NCBI RefSeq assembly: GCF_010131535.1
Contig: NZ_WUBS01000014.1
Location: 1-64,000 of the forward strand
Length of the DNA stretch: 64,000 nt
Source of the DNA: Acerihabitans arboris
GTDB lineage: Bacteria; Pseudomonadota; Gammaproteobacteria; Enterobacterales; Enterobacteriaceae
Direction: 5' to 3'
Positions within the stretch are counted from its first letter, which is position 1. Each line of letters begins with the position of its first letter. Shown in pieces: positions 1 to 9,335 of the stretch. The position numbers and the translations under genes were made by a program. The notes beneath the pieces were generated by a model. The model was given only the letters and a program-made list of their open reading frames with translations. It made no database searches and was not told the origin of the DNA.

Positions 1-119
1 GCCTGGCGGCACTAGCGCGGTGGTCCCACCTGACCCCATGCCGAACTCAGCAGTGAAACGCCGTAGCGCCGATGGTAGTGTGGGGTCTCCCCATGCGAGA
101 GTAGGGAACTGCCAGGCAT
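1..119 (+). rRNA. rrf: 5S ribosomal RNA, last gene of an rRNA operon
   Basis: The first 119 bases match the enterobacterial 5S rRNA almost base for base, including the closing stem formed by GCCTGGCGGC at the 5' end and GCCAGGCAT at the 3' end. The leading base of the usual 120-base molecule lies outside the window. A strong terminator follows within 13 bases and mobA/mobB lie next, which is the order seen after rrnA in E. coli. Confidence 0.97.
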
Positions 120-131
120 CCAATAATGACG

Positions 132-160
132 AAGCCCTCTGTGGAAACAGAGGGCTTTTT
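132..160 (+). terminator. Terminator of the rRNA operon
   Basis: A GC-rich hairpin (AAGCCCTCTGT, loop GGAA, ACAGAGGGCTT) followed directly by a run of T. It lies 13 bases after 5S rRNA, as expected for a factor-independent rRNA operon terminator. Confidence 0.92.
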
Positions 161-243
161 CATATGTGCTGAACGGACGGTTTTGCTACGCCTGATCCCG
201 CAGCAATACCATCCGCAGCGTACGCGTACGCTTAGTTTTGCAA

Positions 244-552
244 TTACCCACATCTCCGGGTGGCCATTTCCCATCCGGTCTGTATTTCGTTTAATCGTCG
301 CAGGCCACGCCAGATAACAATATTACCGGGCGGATGTTTATTTTTATTTCCCATACTGTCGCTGGAAAGAAACCGATAAGCGGCTTTTGCCGCTGCACGA
401 TCCTGGCAGGAAAAAGGAAGGCTGTTGCCCATCCCGCGCCAGAGTTTTTGCATCAAAGATTTAAAGCGACTGGCATGGCGGCGATCGCTAAACACAGAAC
501 AATTAATTTCCTCATCTAGCCATGAAAGCGAAACTTGTTCCGGATTAACCAT
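244..552 (-). pseudogene. IS4-family (Tn5-like) transposase remnant with a large internal deletion
   Basis: The 102-residue frame joins two separate ends of a Tn5/IS4-type transposase. Residues 10-65 match the N-terminal DNA-binding region of the family (WLDEEINCSVFSDRRH, then KAAYRFLSSD, where Tn5 has DPRRTAR and GAYRF). The last 30 residues (PPGNIVIWRGLRRL onward) resemble the extreme C-terminus of the same family. The catalytic DDE core of roughly 300 residues is missing. The frame stays open across the joint, so it is an in-frame deletion derivative rather than a working enzyme. No terminal inverted repeats were recognised. It sits between the rRNA operon and mobB. Confidence 0.75.
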
Positions 553-713
553 TGTTCAGCCTTCCATGAAAATAACTTTATCCGATTATCCTTATGATTA
601 TATTAGTATAATTGTGGGTAGTTGCAAGACTGGCTGTACGTTTACCAATTTATCAGCAATACAGGCACTACTATGGAAATGTCTCATCCATATGTGCCGG
701 ATAGTATAAATTC

Positions 714-744
714 AGATAAAACCACGCCAACCAATGTTGGCGTC
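714..744 (-). terminator. Terminator of mobAB
   Basis: A perfect 8-bp stem (ACGCCAAC / GTTGGCGT at 724-743, loop CAAT) is followed on the minus strand by a T-rich tail. It lies about 30 bases past the mobB stop codon. Confidence 0.75.
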
Positions 745-771
745 GCGCATTTTTTATCAGGTGCCGCCTGA

Positions 772-1290
772 TTACCGCTGGCTGCGCAGCCAGTTGCTGA
801 TAAAAGCCGCGATATCGCCGGGCAGATTGATATCCAGTAACGGCAGGTTGATATCGAGATAAACGTCGCTGGCCACTGCGATAACGTGCCCGTCCATCAA
901 AGGAAGCCACTCTTTGCCAACGTCCTCGCGGAATAACGCAATTTTGGGCACCGGTTCATCTTTGAACCCCTCAACCAGGATCAGGTCGATCAGGTTGTTA
1001 TCCATTTGACCGGCCAGCCAGGATAATGACGGCATGACCAGATCCGGCGTTTCGGTCATCAGCGCCCATCGCGCTTCGCTTGCCACCATGGTTTGCCGAG
1101 CGCCGGCCTTACGTAGCTCGTAACTGTCTTTTCCGGGGGTATCCACATCCACCTTATGGTGGGTATGCTTGATGATGCCTACCCGCACGCCGGCCTGGTT
1201 TAGCAAGGGTATCAGCTGTTTTAACAGGGTAGTCTTGCCGGTGCCGCTGAAGGCGGTAATGGCCAATAATGGGGGAAGGGCGTGTGGCAT
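772..1290 (-). CDS. mobB: Molybdopterin-guanine dinucleotide biosynthesis adaptor protein MobB
   Basis: A 172-residue GTP-binding protein that assists MobA in attaching GMP to molybdopterin to make the bis-MGD cofactor of molybdoenzymes. The P-loop is GTGKTTLLKQL near residue 16 and the family motif IKHTHHKVDVD follows near residue 38. The LVEGFK motif near residue 105 is also typical. The ATG at 1290 is chosen because AGGAA lies 6 bases upstream; a longer in-frame start at 1329 would lie inside mobA. It is transcribed after mobA with a gap of only 10 bases, so the two form an operon. Length is normal for the family. Confidence 0.95.
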   Translation of the reverse strand: MPHALPPLLAITAFSGTGKTTLLKQLIPLLNQAGVRVGIIKHTHHKVDVDTPGKDSYELRKAGARQTMVASEARWALMTETPDLVMPSLSWLAGQMDNNLIDLILVEGFKDEPVPKIALFREDVGKEWLPLMDGHVIAVASDVYLDINLPLLDINLPGDIAAFISNWLRSQR

Positions 1291-1300
1291 AGGGTGTTCC

Positions 1301-1879
1301 TTACGATTTTGCCCAGTTCTGCACATCAAGAGGGGTATTAAGGTTATGGAAATTCGGGGTTTTTACCGGGAAAACCACTCTTTCGGCCCCGATACGGGTA
1401 TAAAACAGCATTACCTTGCGCTCCCCCTGCGTTAGGAAGGTCTCTAACGGGTCAATCAACGAGCGGTTGAGCAGCGCAAACGCCGGATGGTCTTGTCCCC
1501 CCGAACTGGCGAAGGCGGCTGACGCCATCCGCTTGCCGTCCCATAGCCGTTGGACCAGATCCAATGGAAAAACCGGCACGTCGCAAGGGGCGAACATCGC
1601 CCATTGCGTCTGCGCCGCCTGCAGCCCCGCCAGTATGCCGGCAAGCGGTCCGGGGTAATCGGGCAAGGTGTCGGTCACTACCTGCAAACCGCTTTGCCGG
1701 TAGAGTTCAAGATTACGGTTGGCGTTAAGTATAACCGTATCGACCTGCCGCGACAGACCGTCCAGAACATACTGATAAAGAGGGCGTTGGTTAACCATGA
1801 CCAACCCTTTATCTTTGCCGGCCATGCGCGTCGATTGCCCGCCGGCCAGGATCACGCCTGTGATGTCAGCTTTTATAAT
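1301..1879 (-). CDS. mobA: Molybdenum cofactor guanylyltransferase MobA, probably with a rare start codon
   Basis: MobA transfers GMP from GTP to molybdopterin. The nucleotide-binding motif LAGGQSTRMAGKDKG, the PGPLAGILAGL segment, APCDVP and the C-terminal NLNTP are all present and the length is normal (about 192 residues). The start is odd. The first recognised start in frame is GTG at 1855, but this is already inside the conserved strand ITGVILAGG. Upstream, the frame reads ATT ATA AAA GCT GAC ATC ACA GGC, giving the usual N-terminus (x-x-x-x-ITG), and a very good ribosome binding site GGAGGAG (1884-1890) lies 6 bases before the ATT at 1879. I therefore place the start at ATT (or ATA at 1876). 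First gene of the mobAB operon. Confidence 0.85.
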   Translation of the reverse strand: MIKADITGVILAGGQSTRMAGKDKGLVMVNQRPLYQYVLDGLSRQVDTVILNANRNLELYRQSGLQVVTDTLPDYPGPLAGILAGLQAAQTQWAMFAPCDVPVFPLDLVQRLWDGKRMASAAFASSGGQDHPAFALLNRSLIDPLETFLTQGERKVMLFYTRIGAERVVFPVKTPNFHNLNTPLDVQNWAKS

Positions 1880-2022
1880 GACTCTCCTCCGTTAGCCTTA
1901 ATCATTGATAGGCAGGCCCTCATATTAAGATACAATGTTTCACATGTTACAGAACAATCGTGTTTATCCTGCCCGGTGGATCTTGATACATTAGCACTGG
2001 GAACAAAGAGAGGGATTGCGTT

Positions 2023-2292
2023 ATGAAATATCACCGCGTTAATGAGCTCATCGAACTGCTTCATCCGGCATGGCAGAAAGAGTCCGAGTTAAATTTGCTG
2101 CAATTCCTGCAAAAACTGGCGCAAGAAGCCGGCTATGACGGGGACTTGTTCGCTCTGTCTGATGATACGTTAATTTATCATCTAAAAATGCGCGGTGCCG
2201 ACAAAACGCAAGCCATCCCGGGATTGCAAAAGGATTACGAAGAAGATTTCAAAACCGCGATCCTGCGCGCGCGCGGTATCATCAAAGACTAG
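2023..2292 (+). CDS. yihD: YihD family protein (DUF1040)
   Basis: An 89-residue protein almost identical in length and pattern to E. coli Yih[18 protein letters not shown] at the start and [10 protein letters not shown] at the end. Members are small cytoplasmic proteins; no biochemical function is established. ATG at 2023 is preceded by AGAGAGGGA. It lies divergent from mobA and 25 bases before srkA, as in other enterobacteria. Confidence 0.93.
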   Translation: MKYHRVNELIELLHPAWQKESELNLLQFLQKLAQEAGYDGDLFALSDDTLIYHLKMRGADKTQAIPGLQKDYEEDFKTAILRARGIIKD

Positions 2293-2317
2293 GCAAAGAC
2301 GACGAAATGAGCGTTTT

Positions 2318-3304
2318 ATGAATATAACCGCATTTAATTTCAAGACGTTGATGCCAGAGCTTATAATGGATGCCCTGGAAAACGTCGGTTTACGCGTAGA
2401 CTCCGGGTTAACCGCCCTCAATAGTTACGAAAACCGTGTTTATCAGTTCCTTGATGAAGATAAAAAACGCTATGTAGTCAAATTCTATCGCCCTGAACGC
2501 TGGTCGGTTGAGCAGATTCTTGAAGAACATGAACTTTCATTGGGATTGAATGATGCGGAAATCCCGGTAGTTCCGCCGATACGCATTAATGGTTCCACGC
2601 TTTTGGAACATCAGGGCTTTCATTTTGCCGTATTTCCAAGCGTCGGCGGCAGGCAATTTGAACAAGACAATGATGAGCAGCTTGAATGGGTGGGGCGTTT
2701 TATCGGGCGCATCCATCGCAGTAATGGCGACAAATGCTTCAGTAGCCGGCCGACTATAGGTCTTGAAGAGTATTTATATGAACCAAGACGTGAATTTGAG
2801 CGCAGCACGCTGATTGCCGGCAAACAAAAAACCGCATTTTTACAGTCCGTTGACACGTTAATTGCCGAAGTTAAGCTATGCTGGACGACGCAATGGCGTC
2901 CGCTGCGTCTGCATGGCGATCTGCATGCGGGCAATATCATGTGGCGCGACGGTCCGATGTTTGTCGACCTGGATGATGCCCGAAACGGACCTGCCGTTCA
3001 GGATCTCTGGATGCTGCTTAATGGCGATCGTATCGAACAGCAATATCAGCTATCGCTTTTGCTTGATGCTTATAGTGAATTCATGGACTTTAATCCGCGC
3101 GAATTGGCTCTGATAGAGCCATTACGCGCGATGCGTATGATCTATTACCTGGCTTGGATTAGCCGACGGTGGGGAGATCCCGCATTTCCCTATAGTTTCC
3201 CCTGGATGGTGGAAGCTGAGTTCTGGTCACAGCAAACATTGATCTTCACGGAGCAGGTGAAGCTATTGCAGGAACCACCTTTACAGCTTATGCCTACGTA
3301 TTAA
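2318..3304 (+). CDS. srkA: Stress response kinase A (YihE/RdoA)
   Basis: A 328-residue Ser/Thr kinase with a choline-kinase-like fold that protects cells against programmed death under stress in E. coli. The catalytic loop LHGDLHAGNIMW and the metal-binding FVDLDDA follow each other in the C-terminal half, as in the family. The ATG at 2318 is used because it gives the normal N-terminus MNITAFNF; the longer open frame starting at 2195 lies within yihD in another frame. It is followed by dsbA after 18 bases, and the two are cotranscribed in E. coli (established for that species), where the Cpx envelope-stress system controls them. Confidence 0.95.
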   Translation: MNITAFNFKTLMPELIMDALENVGLRVDSGLTALNSYENRVYQFLDEDKKRYVVKFYRPERWSVEQILEEHELSLGLNDAEIPVVPPIRINGSTLLEHQGFHFAVFPSVGGRQFEQDNDEQLEWVGRFIGRIHRSNGDKCFSSRPTIGLEEYLYEPRREFERSTLIAGKQKTAFLQSVDTLIAEVKLCWTTQWRPLRLHGDLHAGNIMWRDGPMFVDLDDARNGPAVQDLWMLLNGDRIEQQYQLSLLLDAYSEFMDFNPRELALIEPLRAMRMIYYLAWISRRWGDPAFPYSFPWMVEAEFWSQQTLIFTEQVKLLQEPPLQLMPTY

Positions 3305-3322
3305 ACATTGGAGAATAAATTA

Positions 3323-3949
3323 ATGAAGAAGATTTGGTTTGCGCTTATGGGACTCGCGTTGGCATTTAGCGTTTCGGCCGCGCAATTTACCGAAGGCCAG
3401 CAATATATCCAGCTTGATAAGCCGGCGACCGGTGAACCGCAGGTCTTGGAGTTTTTCTCGTTCTATTGTCCGCACTGCTATGAATTTGAACAGAACTTTC
3501 ATGTTTCCAGCACCGTGAAACAGTCGCTGCCCGCGGGAACCAAAGTGACCAAATATCATGTCGATTTCCTTGGCGGCGATATGGGCAAGCAGGTGACCCA
3601 AGCTTGGGCTGTCGCCATGGCGTTAGGCGTCGAGGACAAAGTCAGTCCCTTGTTGTTTGACGGTATTCAAAAAACCCAGACGGTGCAAACCCCCGCCGAT
3701 CTGCGCAATGTCTTTATTCAGGCCGGCGTAAGCGGTGAGGAATATGACGGCGCCTGGAATAGCTTTGTGGTCAAATCCCTGGTGGTCCAGCAGGAAAAGG
3801 CCGCCTCGGATTTGCAATTGCGCGGTGTCCCGGCTATGTTCGTGAATGGCAAATATATGGTCAAAAACGACGGCCTGGATATGTCTTCACAGGACGTGTA
3901 CGTGAAGCAATTCGCCGATGTGGTTAAATTCTTGCTGACGCAGAATTAA
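3323..3949 (+). CDS. dsbA: Thiol:disulfide interchange protein DsbA
   Basis: A 208-residue periplasmic oxidase that forms disulfide bonds in exported proteins. It has a typical signal peptide ([20 protein letters not shown], cleavage near residue 19) and the active site C49-P-H-C52 in a thioredoxin fold with an inserted helical domain. The cis-proline segment [10 protein letters not shown] is present. The ATG at 3323 is chosen over an in-frame start at 3308, since it gives the exact family N-terminus and has GGAG upstream. It sits directly after srkA. Confidence 0.97.
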   Translation: MKKIWFALMGLALAFSVSAAQFTEGQQYIQLDKPATGEPQVLEFFSFYCPHCYEFEQNFHVSSTVKQSLPAGTKVTKYHVDFLGGDMGKQVTQAWAVAMALGVEDKVSPLLFDGIQKTQTVQTPADLRNVFIQAGVSGEEYDGAWNSFVVKSLVVQQEKAASDLQLRGVPAMFVNGKYMVKNDGLDMSSQDVYVKQFADVVKFLLTQN

Positions 3950-3967
3950 ATCACTGACTTATTATAA

Positions 3968-3994
3968 TAAACGCTGGATATTTCCGGCGTTTTT
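3968..3994 (+). terminator. Terminator after dsbA
   Basis: Hairpin AACGCTGGA / TTCCGGCGTT with a short loop and a T run, 20 bases after the dsbA stop codon. Confidence 0.8.
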
Positions 3995-4264
3995 AATCGA
4001 ATTGATTAGCCACTGGCAGTAAGTTATTTCCACCGCTGCGTCTGTTGGAAATGAGCATTTATGTATATGCTTTTTCAACAGCAAACCAACATCATATCCA
4101 CTGCGACAAATGGATGCGGGTTATATCCACAAACATGAAATGCCACTGATATATATGGGATTAGTTAGTGGTTCGCAATAAACCATTGATAAAGAGAGTA
4201 TTTTTTATAAAAGCCAACATTATTATAGATATATAAACATTATCCATTTTTTTTACTCACAAAG

Positions 4265-4273
4265 TTATCCACA
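4265..4273 (+). promoter_or_regulatory. Consensus DnaA box upstream of polA
   Basis: TTATCCACA is a perfect match to the strong DnaA-binding 9-mer. Weaker relatives with TATCCAC occur at about 4085 and 4124 in the same gene-free stretch (3950-4402). Apart from the dsbA terminator I see no gene in this AT-rich stretch. DnaA control of polA has been reported in E. coli; whether these boxes act here is inferred. Confidence 0.5.
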
Positions 4274-4402
4274 GCAGGATCGCGCGGATCCGTTCGTAAC
4301 CCGATTTTTTTATCGCCCTTATGCTACGCTAACGTTCGTCTCCGGCGGCCAGCTGTGGCATGCTATCCCCCATGATTGCTGACTAAAAAGAACGAAGACG
4401 CT

Positions 4403-7198
4403 ATGGCTCACATTGCAGACAACCCGTTAATCCTGGTTGATGGTTCCTCCTATCTTTATCGTGCCTATCATGCCTTCCCGCCGTTAACCAACGGCGCGGG
4501 CGAACCGACCGGCGCCATGTACGGCGTGCTGAATATGCTGAAAAGCCTGCTGACGCAGTATAAGCCAAGCCACGTGGCGGTGGTGTTTGACGCCAAGGGT
4601 AAAACTTTTCGCGACGAATTATTCGAACACTATAAAGCTCACCGTCCCTCAATGCCGGATGATTTGCGCAGCCAAATCGAGCCATTGCACAGCATGGTCA
4701 AGGCGATGGGCCTGCCCTTGCTGGCGGTATCCGGCGTCGAGGCGGACGATGTGATTGGCACGCTGGCGCTGGAAGCCGCGCGGGCTGGCCGCGAAGTGCT
4801 GATCAGCACCGGTGACAAAGATATGGCGCAGCTGGTATCCCCTACCATTACGCTTATCAATACCATGTCCAACACTATTCTTGGGCCGGAGGAAGTGCGG
4901 GAAAAATTCGGCGTTCCACCGGAATTGATCATTGATTACCTGGCGCTGATGGGCGACAGCTCGGATAATATTCCCGGCGTGCCGGGCGTCGGTGAGAAAA
5001 CTGCCCAGGCGCTGCTGCAGGGACTGGGCAGCCTGGATAATATTTACAGCGATCTGACCAGCGTGGGCGGGCTGTCGTTTCGCGGCGCTAAAACCATGGC
5101 GCCGAAGCTGGAACAAAATAAAGAGCTGGCCTATTTGTCTTATCAGCTGGCGACCATTAAGACTGATGTGCCGTTGGATTTGCCCTTTGATCAATTAACC
5201 GTTACCGAGCCCGACGCGGCGGCATTGCAGCTGCTGTTCACGAAATATGAATTCAAACGCTGGCTGGCGGATTTGGAAGCGGGTAAATGGCTGCAGGGAC
5301 GAATCAATCCCGTTCCCGCCGCGCGCACGCCGTTTAATGCCCCGGCCGTCCCGGCCGATGAGGATGATCGGGAGGCGGCGCAGCTTCCCCAGGACGGTTA
5401 CCAGGTCGTCTACGAGCTGGCGGACCTGAACAGCTGGATAAAACGGATAAAACAGGCGGGGCAGTTCACCTTTGATACCGAAACCGATAGCCTGGATACC
5501 CTGAGTGCCAACCTGATTGGGCTCTCTTTCGCCATTACCCCTGGAGACGCCGCGTATTTACCGGTCGGTCACGATTATCTCGACGCGCCGGACCAATTAA
5601 ATCGCGACGAGGTATTGGCGTTGCTTAAACCACTGCTCGAAGACCCTGCCATTCGCAAAATCGGCCAGAACCTGAAATTCGATCGCGGCGTGTTGCAACG
5701 TTACGATATCGAGCTGGCCGGCATTGCCTTTGACACCATGCTCGAATCCTACGTGCTTAACAGCGTGTCGGGACGTCATGATATGGACAGCATGGCCGAT
5801 CGTTTCCTGAAACATACCACGGTCGGTTTTGCCGACATTGCCGGTAAAGGCAAAAACCAGCTGACCTTTAATCAAATCGCCCTTGAGCAGGCGGGGCCGT
5901 ATGCCGCCGAGGATGTGGACGTTACGTTGCGGCTGCATGAAAAATTCTGGCCGCAGATCGAACGGGAGACCGGCCTGAAGAAGGTGTTCGAGGAAATCGA
6001 AATGCCGCTGGTGCCGGTACTGTCGCGCATCGAACGCACCGGGGTGCTGATTGACGAGAAGATCCTGGCCGCGCATTCGGTTGAATTGACTAAGCGTCTG
6101 GGCGAGCTGGAAACCGAGGCGCATGAACTGGCGGGCGAAGCCTTTAATCTCTCATCCACCAAGCAGCTCCAGGCGATTTTATACGATAAGCAAAAACTGC
6201 CGATCCTGAAAAAAACGCCGGGCGGCGCGCCATCGACCAATGAGGAAGTGCTGGCCGAGCTGGCGCTGGATTATCCGCTGCCAAAGCTTCTCCTCGAGTA
6301 TCGCGGCCTGGCCAAGCTGAAGTCGACCTATACCGATAAATTGCCGCTGATGATTAATCCGCACTCAAAGCGCGTGCATACGTCTTATCAACAGGCGGTT
6401 ACCGCCACCGGCCGATTGTCCTCGACCGATCCCAACCTGCAAAACATCCCGGTGCGTAATGACGAAGGGCGGCGTATCAGGCAGGCATTTATCGCGCCGA
6501 AGGATTCCGTTATCGTAGCGGCGGACTATTCGCAGATCGAACTGCGCATCATGGCGCACCTCTCGCGCGACCAGGGACTGCTTAAGGCCTTTGCCGAGGG
6601 CAAGGATATACATCGGGCCACCGCCGCCGAAGTCTTCGGCCTGGCGCTGGAGAAGGTGTCCAATGAGCAGCGCCGCAGCGCCAAGGCGATTAACTTCGGC
6701 CTGATCTATGGCATGAGCGCCTTTGGTCTGGCACGGCAGCTATCGGTGGGACGTGCGCAGGCGCAACGCTATATGAACCTCTATTTTGAGCGCTACCCGG
6801 GCGTGTTGGAATATATGGAGCGCACCCGCAGGCAGGCGGAGGAGCAAGGTTATGTTTCCACCCTCGACGGCCGCCGGCTCTACTTGCCCGATATCCACTC
6901 ACGTAACGGGACGCGTAAGAAAGCCGCCGAGCGTGCGGCGATAAACGCCCCGATGCAGGGGACCGCCGCGGATATCATCAAACGCGCGATGATTGCCATC
7001 GATTCCTGGCTGCAAAAAGAAAAGCCTGCGGTGCGCATGATCATGCAGGTGCATGATGAACTGGTATTTGAAGTGCGACGCGACGCGGTGGAGTCGGCTA
7101 TTCCCAGGATCAAGAGCCTGATGGAAGGCTCTTTTGCCCTGGATGTCCCGCTGCGGGTTGATGTGGGGATGGGTGAAAACTGGGATCAGGCTCACTAA
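4403..7198 (+). CDS. polA: DNA polymerase I
   Basis: A 931-residue enzyme with all three activities of PolI. The N-terminal 5'-3' exonuclease carries [25 protein letters not shown] and [18 protein letters not shown]. The 3'-5' proofreading domain keeps its acidic residues (FDTETDSLD near residue 355 and YAAEDVDVT). The polymerase domain has the A motif [14 protein letters not shown], the O-helix [14 protein letters not shown] and the C motif [10 protein letters not shown]. The ATG at 4403 gives the standard N-terminus; an in-frame start at 4376 would add 9 residues. Length matches the family (928 in E. coli). It fills gaps and removes RNA primers. E. coli yihF and yihG, usually between dsbA and polA, are not here. 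Confidence 0.97.
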   Translation: MAHIADNPLILVDGSSYLYRAYHAFPPLTNGAGEPTGAMYGVLNMLKSLLTQYKPSHVAVVFDAKGKTFRDELFEHYKAHRPSMPDDLRSQIEPLHSMVKAMGLPLLAVSGVEADDVIGTLALEAARAGREVLISTGDKDMAQLVSPTITLINTMSNTILGPEEVREKFGVPPELIIDYLALMGDSSDNIPGVPGVGEKTAQALLQGLGSLDNIYSDLTSVGGLSFRGAKTMAPKLEQNKELAYLSYQLATIKTDVPLDLPFDQLTVTEPDAAALQLLFTKYEFKRWLADLEAGKWLQGRINPVPAARTPFNAPAVPADEDDREAAQLPQDGYQVVYELADLNSWIKRIKQAGQFTFDTETDSLDTLSANLIGLSFAITPGDAAYLPVGHDYLDAPDQLNRDEVLALLKPLLEDPAIRKIGQNLKFDRGVLQRYDIELAGIAFDTMLESYVLNSVSGRHDMDSMADRFLKHTTVGFADIAGKGKNQLTFNQIALEQAGPYAAEDVDVTLRLHEKFWPQIERETGLKKVFEEIEMPLVPVLSRIERTGVLIDEKILAAHSVELTKRLGELETEAHELAGEAFNLSSTKQLQAILYDKQKLPILKKTPGGAPSTNEEVLAELALDYPLPKLLLEYRGLAKLKSTYTDKLPLMINPHSKRVHTSYQQAVTATGRLSSTDPNLQNIPVRNDEGRRIRQAFIAPKDSVIVAADYSQIELRIMAHLSRDQGLLKAFAEGKDIHRATAAEVFGLALEKVSNEQRRSAKAINFGLIYGMSAFGLARQLSVGRAQAQRYMNLYFERYPGVLEYMERTRRQAEEQGYVSTLDGRRLYLPDIHSRNGTRKKAAERAAINAPMQGTAADIIKRAMIAIDSWLQKEKPAVRMIMQVHDELVFEVRRDAVESAIPRIKSLMEGSFALDVPLRVDVGMGENWDQAH

Positions 7199-7344
7199 GT
7201 GGCGAAACAATAAGCATTTTTCGTAATTAAGCTACATAAAAAGGTGATATGGCTTGAGATAATCACTATGCAAATGCCAAATAAGTGAAATTAAACTACA
7301 AAAAAATCTTTTGCACTGCGATAAATTGATGTAAAGTTACAGAC

Positions 7345-7453
7345 GTAGGGTACAGAGGTAAGATGTTCTATCTTTCAGACCTTTTACTTCACGTAATCGG
7401 ATTTGGCTAAATATTAGCCGCCCCAGTCATTATTGGCTGGGGCGTTTTTTATT
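7345..7453 (+). ncRNA. spf: Spot 42 regulatory small RNA
   Basis: About 108 bases match E. coli Spot 42 nearly throughout: GTAGGGTACAGAGGTAAG at the 5' end, the central TTCACGTAATCGGATTTGGC, and the terminator GCCCCAGTCA...TGGCTGGGGC with a T run. It lies just after polA, its conserved location. A -35-like TTGCAC and a -10-like TAAAGT lie upstream. Spot 42 pairs with mRNAs for secondary carbon-source use together with Hfq and is repressed by CRP-cAMP in E. coli. Confidence 0.97.
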
Positions 7454-7476
7454 GGGCGCCGCGCCGGCGCAACCGC

Positions 7477-8118
7477 TTATTCCGTATAGGGTAGCTCTTC
7501 ATCCGTTACCGGCAGGGTTTCACTGAACCAGCTGTCAAGCTTAAGACGCAGTTTGTCGACGCCGGTCTTTTTCAGCGACGAAAACGCCTCAACCTGTATA
7601 TCACCCTCAAATGCCGCCGCGGCTTCCCTTACCTGGTTAAGCTGGGCCTTGCATGCGCCGGAAGCCAGCTTGTCGGATTTGGTCAATAGCACCAGGACCG
7701 GGATATCGACACCCACCGCCCACTGTACCATTTGCTGATCCAGATCTTTCATCGGGTGGCGGATATCCATCAGTACCACCAGCCCCTTCAGGCTATGGCG
7801 CTTTTGCAAATACTCGCCCAGGGCGCGTTGCCACTTACGTTTCATTTCTTCAGGCACTTCGGCATAGCCATAACCCGGTAAATCCACCAGGCGGATTTCC
7901 GGCTCGACCTCAAACAAATTGATAAGCTGCGTACGCCCCGGCGTTTTACTGGTCCTGGCCAGGCTTTTTTGATTGGTCAGGGTATTCAGCGCGCTGGATT
8001 TGCCGGCGTTGGATCGCCCGGCAAACGCGACTTCGATCCCGGTATCCGTGGGCAAATGACGGATATCAGGGGCACTCATGACAAAATGCGTCATATGGTA
8101 ATTATATGAGGTGATCAA
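7477..8118 (-). CDS. engB: Ribosome biogenesis GTP-binding protein EngB (YihA/YsxC)
   Basis: An essential-type GTPase needed for assembly of the large ribosomal subunit. G1 is GRSNAGKSS, the switch region is [15 protein letters not shown]3 is [11 protein letters not shown] and G4 is TKSD. I place the start at TTG 8118: it gives [17 protein letters not shown], collinear with the E. coli N-terminus, and AGAGG lies 5-7 bases upstream. A longer in-frame ATG at 8154 would add 12 poorly conserved residues. The gene is convergent with spf, as in E. coli. Confidence 0.95.
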   Translation of the reverse strand: MITSYNYHMTHFVMSAPDIRHLPTDTGIEVAFAGRSNAGKSSALNTLTNQKSLARTSKTPGRTQLINLFEVEPEIRLVDLPGYGYAEVPEEMKRKWQRALGEYLQKRHSLKGLVVLMDIRHPMKDLDQQMVQWAVGVDIPVLVLLTKSDKLASGACKAQLNQVREAAAAFEGDIQVEAFSSLKKTGVDKLRLKLDSWFSETLPVTDEELPYTE

Positions 8119-8428
8119 ATTTTCCTCTCCCGCGGAATGACTTATTACCGTCAATTATACGGGTTATAAGGTAAAAAGCGGTTTTTATCTTTAACCGCAT
8201 CCACCCAGCCGTTGCTATTTGGCCGCCATTCTAACCACTGTGTTATTAGATGTGAGTATTTAACGTTTTATGTTTGTGAGAGATCGGCGCTTTACTGAGA
8301 GAGTAATCTCGTTTTGATATAAATTAATTTATTATAAATCATAAATTTAAATAATTATCACTGTCACAACAGCCTGCCAGCATGGCGTGACCGTATTGCG
8401 GGTAAATGTAATTAGGCTACATTAGGTG

Positions 8429-8731
8429 GCAAGGCACGGAGCGCCTGAAATTGGCACTTTTCATCATGAAAAGTTCAAGACATGGCCAAGTGCTCCGCTT
8501 TAGCCCTGCACCAAGCCATATCCACGTTTTTCCCAGGGATGAATTCTGCTTAGGATGAGTGCGTAAAGGAATACACCCTAACCAATCTGCTTCGTATAGA
8601 GTAGAATAAAACATCATCGCAGCGACGATCCGATACACAGGATGTGGACCGTCAGGTTCATCGCCGGGGGACTGTTTTTCTCGCGAAGCACCTTCACTTT
8701 ATGGTGGCAGATTAACTGCCGCCTTTTTTAT
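8429..8731 (+). ncRNA. Candidate CsrC-type small RNA
   Basis: The 680-base gap between engB and yihI holds no convincing protein gene, but it is where E. coli encodes CsrC, which sequesters the regulator CsrA. The + strand has a possible promoter (TTGCGG at 8396, TACATT at 8418, spacing 16) and ends in a good terminator (GGTGGCAG, loop ATTAA, CTGCCGCC, then T run; 8703-8729). In between I count seven GGA motifs, several as GGATG, and a hairpin ACTTTTCATCATGAAAAGT near 8456. CsrA-titrating RNAs are rich in GGA in loops, but E. coli CsrC has more of them and I could not align the two sequences. Position and terminator are seen; the identity is inferred. Confidence 0.4.
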
Positions 8732-8798
8732 TGGTAGGGTTTCTGATAGATTCCGCCGCAATTCTATACTTAATGACACTTACCCAAGAGCAGACAAC

Positions 8799-9332
8799 AT
8801 GAATCCATCAGCAAAAGGCGGGCGCGGTAAACCAGCCATCGCCAAGAACAAACGCAAAAGCCGTGAAGAGTTGAATACCGAGGGGCGTGCCCGCCAGCGC
8901 CAGAAAAAACGACGCGGTCTGGCTTCCGGCTCCCGGGCACAGGAAGGCAATAAGGCCGGCGGCCGCAATGCGCAGTCGGGGATCGTCGATCGCCGTATTG
9001 GCAGCAAAAAACCCGTGCCGCTTATCGCTGACGCCGCCACGGTTAAAAAACCGGTAGCGCCGGAAATTTATATTCCCACCACCACGGCTATTTTGCCGGA
9101 AGTGGAGCTGGAGAACCTGGAAAACGACGAGCGCCTGGACGAATTATTGCAAAAGCTGGAGCAGGGTAAGGAATTAGCGGCTCCGGAGCAGGCATACGTC
9201 GATAAGACCCTGGATCGCATCGACGAGCTGATGACCTTGCTGGGCATTGAGATTGAAGATGATGAAGAGGAAGACGTCAAAAACGAAGATATGCTGCAAC
9301 TGCTCAAACGCGGCCAGAAAGATTCATTTTAA
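8799..9332 (+). CDS. yihI: Der GTPase-activating protein YihI
   Basis: A 177-residue protein that stimulates GTP hydrolysis by the ribosome-assembly GTPase Der. The N-terminal part is very basic (KNKRKSREELNTEGRARQRQ, KKRRGLASGSR), followed by RIGSKKPVP, and the C-terminal part is acidic and helical (LDRIDELMTLLGIEIEDDEEEDV), as in E. coli YihI. The start ATG at 8799 has a weak upstream GAGCAGA. A short open frame and then hemN follow. Confidence 0.93.
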   Translation: MNPSAKGGRGKPAIAKNKRKSREELNTEGRARQRQKKRRGLASGSRAQEGNKAGGRNAQSGIVDRRIGSKKPVPLIADAATVKKPVAPEIYIPTTTAILPEVELENLENDERLDELLQKLEQGKELAAPEQAYVDKTLDRIDELMTLLGIEIEDDEEEDVKNEDMLQLLKRGQKDSF

Positions 9333-9335
9333 CCG

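Noticed and set aside
47-274. Minus-strand frame over the 5S rRNA and its terminator
   Set aside because: Overlaps a structural RNA and has no protein features.
1291-1329. Upstream start for mobB
   Set aside because: It would overlap the end of mobA and lacks a ribosome binding site, while ATG 1290 has AGGAA.
7239-7275. Possible CRP site before spf (GTGAT...ATCAC)
   Set aside because: The half-sites are too far apart for the CRP spacing of six bases between TGTGA and TCACA.
8417-8638. A 73-codon minus-strand frame in the engB-yihI gap
   Set aside because: No recognisable family or ribosome binding site; the region fits a small RNA on the + strand better.
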